A stretch of 64,000 nt of DNA from Lachnospiraceae bacterium (GTDB lineage Bacteria > Bacillota > Clostridia > Lachnospirales > Lachnospiraceae): assembly GCA_017431345.1 (NCBI GenBank), contig JAFRLH010000083.1:1-64000 (forward strand), in the 5' to 3' direction. Positions within the stretch are counted from its first letter, which is position 1. Every line of letters starts with the position of its first letter. Of the stretch, positions 18,301 to 25,501 are shown in pieces. The translations under genes and the position numbers were made by a program. The notes beneath the pieces were generated by a model. The model was not told the DNA's origin. It searched no databases and saw nothing but the letters and a program-made list of their open reading frames with translations.

Positions 18301-19150
18301 TCTTCATGGCGATCAGTGCCAGATCCATCAGGCAGACGAATTTGTCCTTGCGGTCGCCGTAGACAGCCTTCCTGTCGGAAAGGTACTCGCCGTAAGTCTT
18401 CTCCATCTCTTCCTTCATATCGCCATCGAAGAATTCGATATCGGTAAGTTCGGTCTGGAAAGTGGTATGGCGGCAATGATCCGACCAGTAGGTGTCAAGC
18501 ACACGTACCTCGGTAACGGTAGGATCGCGGTGCTCTTCCTCCCGGAAATGATCCCGGATGAACAGGAAATCCGCAAATGTCATTGCCAGATTCAGGGAAT
18601 CATAGAGCACTTCCAGATCTGTCTCCGGCATCTCTGTAAAGCCTTCAAATACCGCAACATCATCCGGCTCGGGGAAAGACTGCACAAGGGTCTCGGGAAT
18701 CGTTTCATCCGTGAAACGGGAATCGACAGGATTAACGGTCAGCGACTTGATCGCTTCCAGTTCTTCCTCCGTAATATCGCCCTCGATCACATAAGTGGTG
18801 GCGGAATGAATGAGCGGCTCCTCTGCATCATTGAGCAGCTTGATGCACTGCTCGGCGGAGTCTGCTCTCTGATCATACTGTCCGGGCAGGTATTCCACAG
18901 AAAAGACATGGGAACCCGCGACTTTCAGGAAACTGTCTTCATAGAGAACGTCTACGGGCGGCTCGGAGAATACCAGGCCTTTTGCTGCTTCAAATGTCTC
19001 ATCGCTTACATTTTCAACGTCATATCTGATGAGCACACGGACGCTTTCCACACTCGTAATGCCGAGGAATCCGGTGATCTCAGACTTCAGTCCTGCCGCC
19101 GCGACTGCATAGTCCGGCTTTTTTTCCACATATAATCTTCTTACGCCCAT
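15395..19150 (-). CDS. purL: phosphoribosylformylglycinamidine synthase, single-chain
   Basis: Converts FGAR, glutamine and ATP to FGAM in purine synthesis. The 1251-residue protein joins an N-terminal PurS-like region, two PurM-like synthase halves (SDHCRHTTF with NETHNHPT, and GGRTGRDGIGGATGSS) and a C-terminal class I glutamine amidotransferase (PAFPGTNCEMD, FFPGGFSAGDEP, nucleophile Cys in GICNGFQAL, His/Glu in NPASHGEGRF). This fused form of about 1250 residues is the clostridial and bacteroidal type. The start has AGGAGG five bases upstream. No other purine genes are adjacent, and the sigma-like gene lies 64 bp upstream on the same strand. Confidence 0.96.
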   Translation of the reverse strand: MGVRRLYVEKKPDYAVAAAGLKSEITGFLGITSVESVRVLIRYDVENVSDETFEAAKGLVFSEPPVDVLYEDSFLKVAGSHVFSVEYLPGQYDQRADSAEQCIKLLNDAEEPLIHSATTYVIEGDITEEELEAIKSLTVNPVDSRFTDETIPETLVQSFPEPDDVAVFEGFTEMPETDLEVLYDSLNLAMTFADFLFIRDHFREEEHRDPTVTEVRVLDTYWSDHCRHTTFQTELTDIEFFDGDMKEEMEKTYGEYLSDRKAVYGDRKDKFVCLMDLALIAMKKLKADGKLTDQEETDEINACSIVVPLEVNGQTEEWLINFKNETHNHPTEIEPFGGAATCLGGAIRDPLSGRTYVYQAMRITGAGDPTKPVSETLEGKLPQRKLCTEAARGYSSYGNQIGLATGYVKEIYHPDYVAKRMELGAVMGAAKRSNVMRETSDPGDIILLIGGRTGRDGIGGATGSSKSHNTESIHTCGAEVQKGNAPTERKIQRLFRRPEVTKLIRKCNDFGAGGVSVAIGELADGLFIDLNMVPKKYAGLDGTELAISESQERMAVVIDPEDLNEIMGYIHEENLEATVVAEVTEEKRLVMHWRDKIIVDISRDFLNTNGAHQETKLAVTSPSLSGSLFRKDYKAEDTAAAWKNVLSDLNVASQKGLVEMFDSTVGANTVLMPYGGKHQLSEIQTMVARVPVPEGKCDAVTMMSYGFDPYLSSWSPYHGAQYAVLTSVAKIVAAGGEMDKLHFTFQEFFRKLGKDPKRWGEPFSALLGAYKAQSALEIGSIGGKDSMSGSFNEIDVPPTLVSFAVDVASEKTIISTELKAAGSKLVLFAVPHDEKDLPDFEAAKDLYRKIFEDIKNGNIISAYALERMGVSEAAAKMAFGNKLGVKIDADFPEEKFFGPGWGNILAEVPADKVRELGTPGTVIGEVTEDACLCYRDAAIDMEEAIALWSAPLEKVFPSHVGDQKDPVESKLFDAKEIYICEHKLAVPTVFIPAFPGTNCEMDSARALTDAGAKANVLVMKNLTAEDIRDSVEAFSKAISQAQMIFFPGGFSAGDEPDGSAKFFATAFRNEKIKEEVEKLLNERDGLALGICNGFQALIKLGLVPEGKIVPQQGDSPTLTFNTIGRHISRMDYVKVVSNKSPWLRKAELGGVYTNPASHGEGRFVASEEWLKKLFENGQVATQYCDPEGNVSMDEAWNPNGSMMAVEGITSADGRCLGKMLHNERYTPGLQKNIYGNQTMLLFESGVEYFSK

Positions 19151-19214
19151 ATGGACCTCCTGGGTATTTTATTGACTTTGATGGTATTTTCTATAGGGGA
19201 GGTTTTCTTCCGCC

Positions 19215-20015
19215 TTAATTGCTCTTTCCTTCCGCTTCTTCCCGCTCTGCGTCGCGGTTCGCGAATTCCGCAGCAGACAGGGAGATCCGGATCAGTTCCT
19301 TCACATTTTCCTCCGGCAGACCCACACGGTCTGATAGTTCAAACAGGGAAGCTTCTCTTCCGAGCTCATCCTCCAGTTCCATGGTGGCCAGCAGCAGCTT
19401 GTTCGCTTCCTCTGCGATGCGGTCAGCCGCTTTGTTGTGTCCGCTCTGGGCCGTGATCTCGCGTTTCATCACCTTTTCCACGCGGCCGGCGATATATTCC
19501 GGGAAGCCTCCCGCAAGCAGCATGCTGCCGGACAGGATCTCATCCACGGCCGTCACAAGCTCCACATTGCCTTCCTGGACCAGGTCCCCGATCAGGACGC
19601 CGTTCCCGGCATGCTTCGTCGCGAGCTCCAGGACCAGATGAAGATGGCCTTCGATCAGCCTGTGCGCGACGGAATCATCACCGTTCATCAGGCGTTCCGT
19701 CAGCATGAGCGTCTCGTCGTCACTGCAGCGCCTGACAGCTTTCAGATCCCTGAGATACATCTTGAAGCTTTCCTTTTCGGAACCGGTGAGTTTCGGTTCC
19801 GATAACGATACGCTCCGTGTGTCCCTAGGCTTGTAATCTTCTATGATGATGTGTTCTTCCTGCGCGTACTGATAAATGAGCCGGATCTGGTCTCTTGTCA
19901 GATCACGGTCCGGGAAGCAGGCGAGAATGTCGCTGATGGTGACGCGCAGTCCCTGCGATTCGGCTTTCTGCTGCAGTCTGCGCAGTCCGGCCTTAAAGGC
20001 TTCTTTGTTTTCCAT
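19215..20015 (-). CDS. sigma-70-like protein lacking region 4
   Basis: A 266-residue protein with sigma-factor homology only in its front and middle. Residues about 20-58 resemble region 1.1 (VTISDILACFPDRDLTRDQI, RLIYQYAQEEHIII). Residues 80-130 match regions 1.2-2.1 (KMYLRDLKAVRRCSDDETLM, RLIEGHLHLVLELA). GDLVQEGNVELVTAVD matches the core-binding region 2.2. The aromatic DNA-melting motif that should follow is replaced by an unrelated segment, a region 3-like helix pair is present (LFELSDRVGLPEENVKELI), and region 4 is missing. The start has GGAG upstream. It could bind RNA polymerase core without recognising -35 elements, or be a degenerate sigma. Function unknown. Confidence 0.7.
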   Translation of the reverse strand: MENKEAFKAGLRRLQQKAESQGLRVTISDILACFPDRDLTRDQIRLIYQYAQEEHIIIEDYKPRDTRSVSLSEPKLTGSEKESFKMYLRDLKAVRRCSDDETLMLTERLMNGDDSVAHRLIEGHLHLVLELATKHAGNGVLIGDLVQEGNVELVTAVDEILSGSMLLAGGFPEYIAGRVEKVMKREITAQSGHNKAADRIAEEANKLLLATMELEDELGREASLFELSDRVGLPEENVKELIRISLSAAEFANRDAEREEAEGKSN

Positions 20016-20155
20016 GTGATAACTCCGATATTGTATCTGCTGCTGCAGTAGAACCGCAGTCTTTACGGTGTGGATCCTTCGGCGCGCTCCGCTTGCTCAG
20101 GATGACAGACTCTTCAGGGTCCTTCAAACGAGGGCTGCGCCGGGCCGGAATCTCC
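20016..20155. repeat. dispersed GGATCC...CTCAGGATGACAG repeat, copy 1
   Basis: 20045-20109 contains GCAGTAGAACCGCAGTCTT, GTGGATCCTTCG and CTCAGGATGACAG. A close second copy lies at 56198-56259. The CCTTCG...CTCAGGATGACA word is of a kind scattered between genes in many bacteria. No gene lies in this spacer. Confidence 0.65.
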
Positions 20156-21304
20156 CTATAGCAGAAATTCTGCCAGCACCGCATTGCTGACATCGATGCC
20201 CGCATCCGTCAGCGCCAGCCTGCCGTCTTCAAAAGTAAGCATTCGCTGGCGTACAAGTCTCTTAATTACCTTACCGTACTTTGCCTCCAGATCCTCTCTG
20301 AATGCTTCTTTGAATTCTTTCGCTGTCACCCCGCGGCTGCGCCGCAGTCCCAGGAACATGAATTCCTCCATGGCTTCCTTTTTCGTCTGCGGTTCGTTCT
20401 CCCTCATTCTCGCGGAGAGCTTCGGAACCGCGCGTATGTATTCATTCAGATCAGCCGGATTCGCAAATCTGCGGCCGTTCATATAAGAGGACGCATTCAG
20501 CCCGAGTCCCAGATAATCTCCCATGCTCCAGTATATCATATTGTGACGGCTGTATCTGTCCGGTTTCGCGAAATTGGAGATCTCATAGCGTTCATATCCT
20601 GCTGCTTTCAGATATTCACAGGCATCGTGATACATCTTCCTGTCATCTTCTTCCGACGGCAGCAGCGCAGCACCTTCCGGCGTTCCGTACTTTTTCGCGA
20701 ACGGCGTTCCCTCTTCGATCGACAGCGCATAGGCGGAAATATGATCCGGTCCAAGCGCGCTCAGATTCCTGATCGTGTTCATCCACATCTCCGGCGTCTG
20801 TCCCGGCAGCGAATACATCAGATCCACGCTGATATTATCGAAGCCGGCTGCCCTGGCAGCTCTGTATCCGGCAAGAAAATCGTCATACGTATGGATACGT
20901 CCGAGCGTTTGGAGCAGATCGTCATTATCCGACTGCAGGCCGATGGAAAGGCGGTTGATCCCGATCTGCTTCCAGGCTTTCAGGTTCTCACGGGTAATGG
21001 TCCCGGGATTCACTTCAATAGTGATCTCCGCGTCTTCGGCGACCAGGAAATGATCCCTGATCAGCAGCAGGATCCGCATCAGCTGAATGGGATCCGCGAT
21101 GGAAGGCGTTCCCCCTCCGAAATAGATCGTCCTGATCAGACAGGTGTTTCCGAGACTCTGGTATTCCCCCAGTTCCTGAAGCAGGGACCGGAAGTAGGCG
21201 TTCTGCACATTTTCCGAAGCCCGGAAGGAAACAAAATCGCAGTATGCGCACTTACGGACACAGAACGGGATATGTATATATAAGCCGAGGTCTTTCTTCT
21301 TCAT
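20156..21304 (-). CDS. hemW: HemW-like radical SAM heme chaperone
   Basis: A 382-residue radical SAM protein long annotated as oxygen-independent coproporphyrinogen oxidase-like. LGLYIHIPFC starts the protein, and the cluster cysteines are Cys15, Cys19 and Cys22 (CVRKCAYC), the HemW spacing. GGGTPS and EVNPGT follow, and the C-terminal HemN_C domain is present (FMFLGLRRSRGVTAKEF). HemW lacks the extra N-terminal sequence of true HemN, as here. It probably traffics heme or has a related role. The start has AGGAT upstream. It is 45 bp downstream of lepA on the same strand, a common lepA-hemW order in Firmicutes. Confidence 0.9.
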   Translation of the reverse strand: MKKKDLGLYIHIPFCVRKCAYCDFVSFRASENVQNAYFRSLLQELGEYQSLGNTCLIRTIYFGGGTPSIADPIQLMRILLLIRDHFLVAEDAEITIEVNPGTITRENLKAWKQIGINRLSIGLQSDNDDLLQTLGRIHTYDDFLAGYRAARAAGFDNISVDLMYSLPGQTPEMWMNTIRNLSALGPDHISAYALSIEEGTPFAKKYGTPEGAALLPSEEDDRKMYHDACEYLKAAGYERYEISNFAKPDRYSRHNMIYWSMGDYLGLGLNASSYMNGRRFANPADLNEYIRAVPKLSARMRENEPQTKKEAMEEFMFLGLRRSRGVTAKEFKEAFREDLEAKYGKVIKRLVRQRMLTFEDGRLALTDAGIDVSNAVLAEFLL

Positions 21305-21349
21305 TTAGCCGTATCCTTCTCATGCTGTAAGCATTCTGTCCACATCCAG

Positions 21350-23164
21350 TCACTCGCTGTCCAGTTTCAGAACGCTCATGAATGCTTTCTGCGGGATCTC
21401 TACCGTTCCCACCTGACGCATTCTCTTCTTTCCTTCTTTCTGCTTTTCCAGCAGTTTTCTCTTTCTGGTGATATCGCCGCCGTAGCATTTTGCAAGAACA
21501 TCCTTGCGCATGGCTTTTACAGTCTCTCTGGCAATGATCCTGTTGCCGACAGCTGCCTGGATCGGGATCTCGAAGAGCTGCCTCGGGATCTCCTCCTTGA
21601 GCTTCTCGCACATTTTTCTTGCACGTTCGTATGCCGTTCCCTCGAAAACGATGAAGGACAGCGCATCCACTTCTTCCCTGTTTACCAGGATATCCAGCTT
21701 CACGAGCGGCGATCTCATGTATCCCGCCATCTCATAGTCGAAGGATGCATAGCCTCTCGACCGCGATTTCAAGGCATCAAAGAAATCATAAATGATCTCG
21801 TTCAGCGGGAGCTTGTATTTAAGGAGCGCCCTGGTGTCTTCCATGTACTCCATGCCCTGGTAAATACCGCGGCGTTCCTGACACAGATCCATGATCGGAC
21901 CGATAAATTCCGTCGTCACCATGATCTGGGCGTCCACGACCGGCTCTTCCATGTATTCGATCGACGTCGGATCGGGCATATTGGTCGGATTGGTCAGCTC
22001 GATCACCTGCCCGTCCGTTTTATGGATCTTGTAAACGACGCTCGGCGCCGTAGTGATCAGATCCAGATTGTATTCTCTTTCCAGTCTTTCCTGGATGATC
22101 TCCAGATGCAGCAGTCCCAGGAATCCGCAGCGGAAGCCGAAGCCCAGCGCGACCGATGTTTCCGGTTCGTAGGATAAGGAAGCATCATTCAGCTGCAGTT
22201 TTTCAAGCGCATCGCGAAGATCCGGATATTTAGCGCCGTCAGCGGGATAAAGCCCGCAGTAGACCATCGGAAGCACCTTCTTGTATCCGGGAAGCGCTTC
22301 CGTGCAGGGTCTTGCAGTTTCAGTTACAGTATCGCCGACACGGGTATCCTGCACCGTCTTGATGCTCGCGGTAAGATAACCGACCATTCCCGCAGACAGC
22401 TCTTCGCAGGGGTTGAACCGTCCTGCGCCGAACGTACCGACTTCGACAACGTCAAACGCCGCACCGGTCGCCATCATCTTAATATTCATGCCGCGCCTGA
22501 CTTTTCCGTCCATCAGGCGCATGAAAACAATGACGCCCCTGTAGGAATCATAGATCGAGTCAAAGATCAGCGCTTTTAACGGCGCGTCCGGATCGCCCTC
22601 CGGCGCGGGGATCTTCTCAACGATCGCCTCCAGCACCGCCTCGATATTGATGCCGTTCTTCGCAGAGATCTGGGGCGCATCTTCCGCCTCGATCCCGATC
22701 ACGTCCTCAATTTCATCGATCACGCGTTTCGGATCCGCGCTCGGAAGATCGATCTTGTTGATGACCGGAAACACTTCCAGATCATGATCCAGCGCCAGAT
22801 AGACATTCGCCAGCGTCTGCGCCTCGATGCCCTGTGCGGCGTCAACGACCAGCACGGCACCGTCACAGGCGGCCAGTGATCTCGACACTTCGTAATTAAA
22901 ATCCACATGACCGGGGGTATCGATCAGGTTGAAGACATATTCCTGCCCGTCCTTCGCCTTGTAGATCGTACGGACAGCCTGTGATTTGATGGTAATGCCC
23001 CGCTCACGCTCCAGGTCCATATTATCCAGGACCTGCTCCTGCATCTCACGCTGGGTAAGAAGACCGGTCATCTCGATAATTCTGTCGGCAAGCGTGGATT
23101 TGCCGTGATCAATGTGGGCTATAATGCAAAAATTTCTGATGTTTTCCTGCTTAAATTCCGCCAT
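21350..23164 (-). CDS. lepA: elongation factor 4 (LepA)
   Basis: Ribosome-associated translational GTPase of 604 residues. G1 [13 protein letters not shown] (16-28), G3 DTPGHVDF, and G4 NKIDLP are visible. The C-terminal LepA-specific domain begins near residue 480 and includes [26 protein letters not shown], split by the conserved GGDITRK signature. Length is the family norm. The start has GGGAG upstream. It lies between ilvA (12 bp) and hemW (45 bp) on the same strand, probably one transcript. Confidence 0.97.
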   Translation of the reverse strand: MAEFKQENIRNFCIIAHIDHGKSTLADRIIEMTGLLTQREMQEQVLDNMDLERERGITIKSQAVRTIYKAKDGQEYVFNLIDTPGHVDFNYEVSRSLAACDGAVLVVDAAQGIEAQTLANVYLALDHDLEVFPVINKIDLPSADPKRVIDEIEDVIGIEAEDAPQISAKNGINIEAVLEAIVEKIPAPEGDPDAPLKALIFDSIYDSYRGVIVFMRLMDGKVRRGMNIKMMATGAAFDVVEVGTFGAGRFNPCEELSAGMVGYLTASIKTVQDTRVGDTVTETARPCTEALPGYKKVLPMVYCGLYPADGAKYPDLRDALEKLQLNDASLSYEPETSVALGFGFRCGFLGLLHLEIIQERLEREYNLDLITTAPSVVYKIHKTDGQVIELTNPTNMPDPTSIEYMEEPVVDAQIMVTTEFIGPIMDLCQERRGIYQGMEYMEDTRALLKYKLPLNEIIYDFFDALKSRSRGYASFDYEMAGYMRSPLVKLDILVNREEVDALSFIVFEGTAYERARKMCEKLKEEIPRQLFEIPIQAAVGNRIIARETVKAMRKDVLAKCYGGDITRKRKLLEKQKEGKKRMRQVGTVEIPQKAFMSVLKLDSE

Positions 23165-23176
23165 TCGGTTCTCCCG

Positions 23177-24415
23177 TTACCATGATCCCATGGATTTTCC
23201 TTTTCTCTCGATCAGCTTCGGACGGAAGCCGTTCTCTTCAAGCATTTTCACGATCTCCTGCTTGTGCTCTGTGCCGAACGCTTCCATGGTGATCTGCAGT
23301 TCGACCAGATCGTTCCTGTTGATACTGAAGAACTGGTTGTGCTCAAGGCTGATGACATTCGCCTGTTTTTCCGCGATCAGCGTGGCGACCTTCACCAGCT
23401 GTCCGGGCTTATCCGGCAGCAGCACCGACACCGTGAACACTCTGTCCCTGGCGATCAGACCGTGCTGCACGACGGATGCCATGGTGATCACATCCATGTT
23501 CCCGCCGCTGATCACGCAGACGATCTTCTTTCCTTTGCAGTCCAGGTGCTTGAGGGCGGCAATGGAAAGCAGACCGGAATTCTCCGCCACCAGTTTATGA
23601 TTCTCCATCAGATCCAGGAATGTCACGATCAGCTCTTCATCCTCGATCGTAATGATATCGTCGACATTTTTCTGTACATACGGGAACAGCTTGTCTCCCG
23701 GCGTCTTTACCGCTGTGCCGTCTGCTATGGTCTTGGCAGAGGGAAGCGTAACGATATGGCCGGCTGCAAGCGATTCTTTCATGCAGGCAGCGTTGGCCGG
23801 CTCCACACCGATCACCTTGATATTCGGATTCAGCATTTTCGCCATCGCGGAAATACCTGTCAGAAGTCCACCGCCGCCCACCGGGACAAGGATCATATCG
23901 ACCGTCGGAAGATCCTGGATGATCTCCATCGCGATCGTACCCTGGCCGGTAGCCACAGTCAGATCATTGAAGGGATGGATAAAGGTCATTCCCTTCTCTT
24001 CCGCAAGCTTCATCGCGTAAGCGCAGGAATCATCATAGACATCGCCGTAAAGCACGACATCCGCGCCATAACTTTTGGTGCGGTTCACTTTCATCAGCGG
24101 CGTCGATGTCGGCATGACGACGGTTGCGGGCACACCGAATGCCTTCGCAGCATATGCCACGCCTTGAGCATGATTGCCGGCGGAGGCCGTAACAAGGCCG
24201 CGTTCACGTTCTTCTTTGCTCAGCGTGCTGATCTTATAATAAGCGCCGCGGATCTTGTAGGCGCCTGTTTTCTGCATATTCTCAGGCTTCAGATAAATTT
24301 TGTTTCCCGTCTGATTGCTGAAGAACTCCGAGTACTGCAGCTTGGTACGGTGGATGACTTTCTGTACGATCTCGGTGGCTTCTTCAAATTTATCAAGGGT
24401 AAGTTCAGTATCCAT
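23177..24415 (-). CDS. ilvA: threonine ammonia-lyase with C-terminal ACT domain
   Basis: PLP enzyme converting threonine to 2-oxobutanoate, feeding isoleucine synthesis or catabolism. The PLP lysine is in KTGAYKIRGAYY near residue 50, SAGNHAQGVAYAA is the substrate loop, and VPVGGGGLLTG binds PLP phosphate. Residues about 330-405 form a single ACT-like domain (VSVLLPDKPGQLVKVATLI), the allosteric module of the shorter 400-residue class. The start has GGAGTTGA upstream. It follows ftsY by 11 bp on the same strand. The ilvB/ilvN pair lies 8 kb away. Confidence 0.94.
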   Translation of the reverse strand: MDTELTLDKFEEATEIVQKVIHRTKLQYSEFFSNQTGNKIYLKPENMQKTGAYKIRGAYYKISTLSKEERERGLVTASAGNHAQGVAYAAKAFGVPATVVMPTSTPLMKVNRTKSYGADVVLYGDVYDDSCAYAMKLAEEKGMTFIHPFNDLTVATGQGTIAMEIIQDLPTVDMILVPVGGGGLLTGISAMAKMLNPNIKVIGVEPANAACMKESLAAGHIVTLPSAKTIADGTAVKTPGDKLFPYVQKNVDDIITIEDEELIVTFLDLMENHKLVAENSGLLSIAALKHLDCKGKKIVCVISGGNMDVITMASVVQHGLIARDRVFTVSVLLPDKPGQLVKVATLIAEKQANVISLEHNQFFSINRNDLVELQITMEAFGTEHKQEIVKMLEENGFRPKLIERKGKSMGSW

Positions 24416-24426
24416 TATTTCAACTC

Positions 24427-25350
24427 CTACTCCGCAAAGATCGCTTCCACAAAACTGTCCGCGTCGAATTTCTGCAGATCCTCGATATGCTCTCCCACGC
24501 CGATATACTTCACCGGAATGCCCAGCTCTGCCTGGATCGCCACAGCGATCCCGCCTCTCGCAGTCCCGTCCATCTTTGTCAGGATGATTCCCGAGACATC
24601 TGCCGCTTCCATGAACACTTTTGCCTGCGCCAGCGCATTCTGCCCGGTGGTCCCGTCCAGAACGATCAGCGTCTCCCTGTAAGCCTCCGGATACTCCCTG
24701 TCGATGATCCGGTTGATCTTCTTGAGTTCTTCCATCAGGTTCTTCTTATTATGCAGTCTTCCGGCCGTATCACAGATCAGGATATCCGCCTTTCTTGCCT
24801 TTGCAGCTGCGATCGCATCAAAAACGACCGACGCCGGATCGGCACCTTCCTGCTGCGCGATGATATCCACGCCCGCTCTGTGCGCCCATTCCGTCAGCTG
24901 CTCGATCGCGCCGGCCCGGAATGTATCCGCCGCTGCCAGCACGACCCTTTTCCGGTCCGCCTTGAACTGTGCCGCCAGCTTACCGATCGACGTCGTCTTT
25001 CCGACGCCGTTCACGCCGACCACCAGCAGAACGGATGTTTTATTTTCATATTCATAAGCATTTTCGCCGAGATCCATCCGTTCCTTAATGGTATCCATCA
25101 GAAGCTGTCTGCATGCAGCCGGTTCGTGGATATGCTTTTCCGCCACCTGTTCCTTCAGCGAGTCAATAATATCCTCTGTGGCATGGATCCCGATATCGCT
25201 CATTATGAGGATCTCTTCCAGCTCCTCATAAAAATCGTCATCGATAATGCTCAGACCGAAAACGGATGCAAATCCGCCTGCCAGCTGTTTTCTTGTTTTG
25301 GTAAGTCCCGAAAGGAGCCTCGCAAAAAGGCCCTGTTTTTTTTCTTCCAT
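24427..25350 (-). CDS. ftsY: signal recognition particle receptor FtsY
   Basis: Membrane-associated SRP receptor GTPase of 307 residues with N-domain helices (1-85) and the NG GTPase: G1 GVNGVGKTTSIGKLA near 113, DTFRAGAIEQL, DTAGRL, TKMDGTARGG, and PVKYIGVGEHIEDLQKFD at the end. The acidic A domain found in E. coli FtsY is absent, which is normal in Firmicutes. The start has GAGG upstream. It leads the ftsY-ilvA-lepA-hemW row on the minus strand; no ffh or ylxM is adjacent. Confidence 0.96.
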   Translation of the reverse strand: MEEKKQGLFARLLSGLTKTRKQLAGGFASVFGLSIIDDDFYEELEEILIMSDIGIHATEDIIDSLKEQVAEKHIHEPAACRQLLMDTIKERMDLGENAYEYENKTSVLLVVGVNGVGKTTSIGKLAAQFKADRKRVVLAAADTFRAGAIEQLTEWAHRAGVDIIAQQEGADPASVVFDAIAAAKARKADILICDTAGRLHNKKNLMEELKKINRIIDREYPEAYRETLIVLDGTTGQNALAQAKVFMEAADVSGIILTKMDGTARGGIAVAIQAELGIPVKYIGVGEHIEDLQKFDADSFVEAIFAE

Positions 25351-25439
25351 ATTTTAAACCTCAGACATTGGACTGACAGAATCTCCTACTCTGTCAATCT
25401 AATATCTTACCATGCCGGACGGTCTTTGTAAAACGAAAA

Positions 25440-25468
25440 ATCCGGCAGGACGGTATACCTGCCGGAAA
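25440..25468 (-). terminator. intrinsic terminator of the large secreted protein gene
   Basis: TCCGGCAGG pairs with CCTGCCGGA around an 8-base loop, followed on the minus strand by TTTTTCGTTTT. It lies 34 bp after the stop of the secreted protein. Confidence 0.85.
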
Positions 25469-25501
25469 GAGACCTTTCTTATAATCTGCACTCTCCAGTG
25501 C

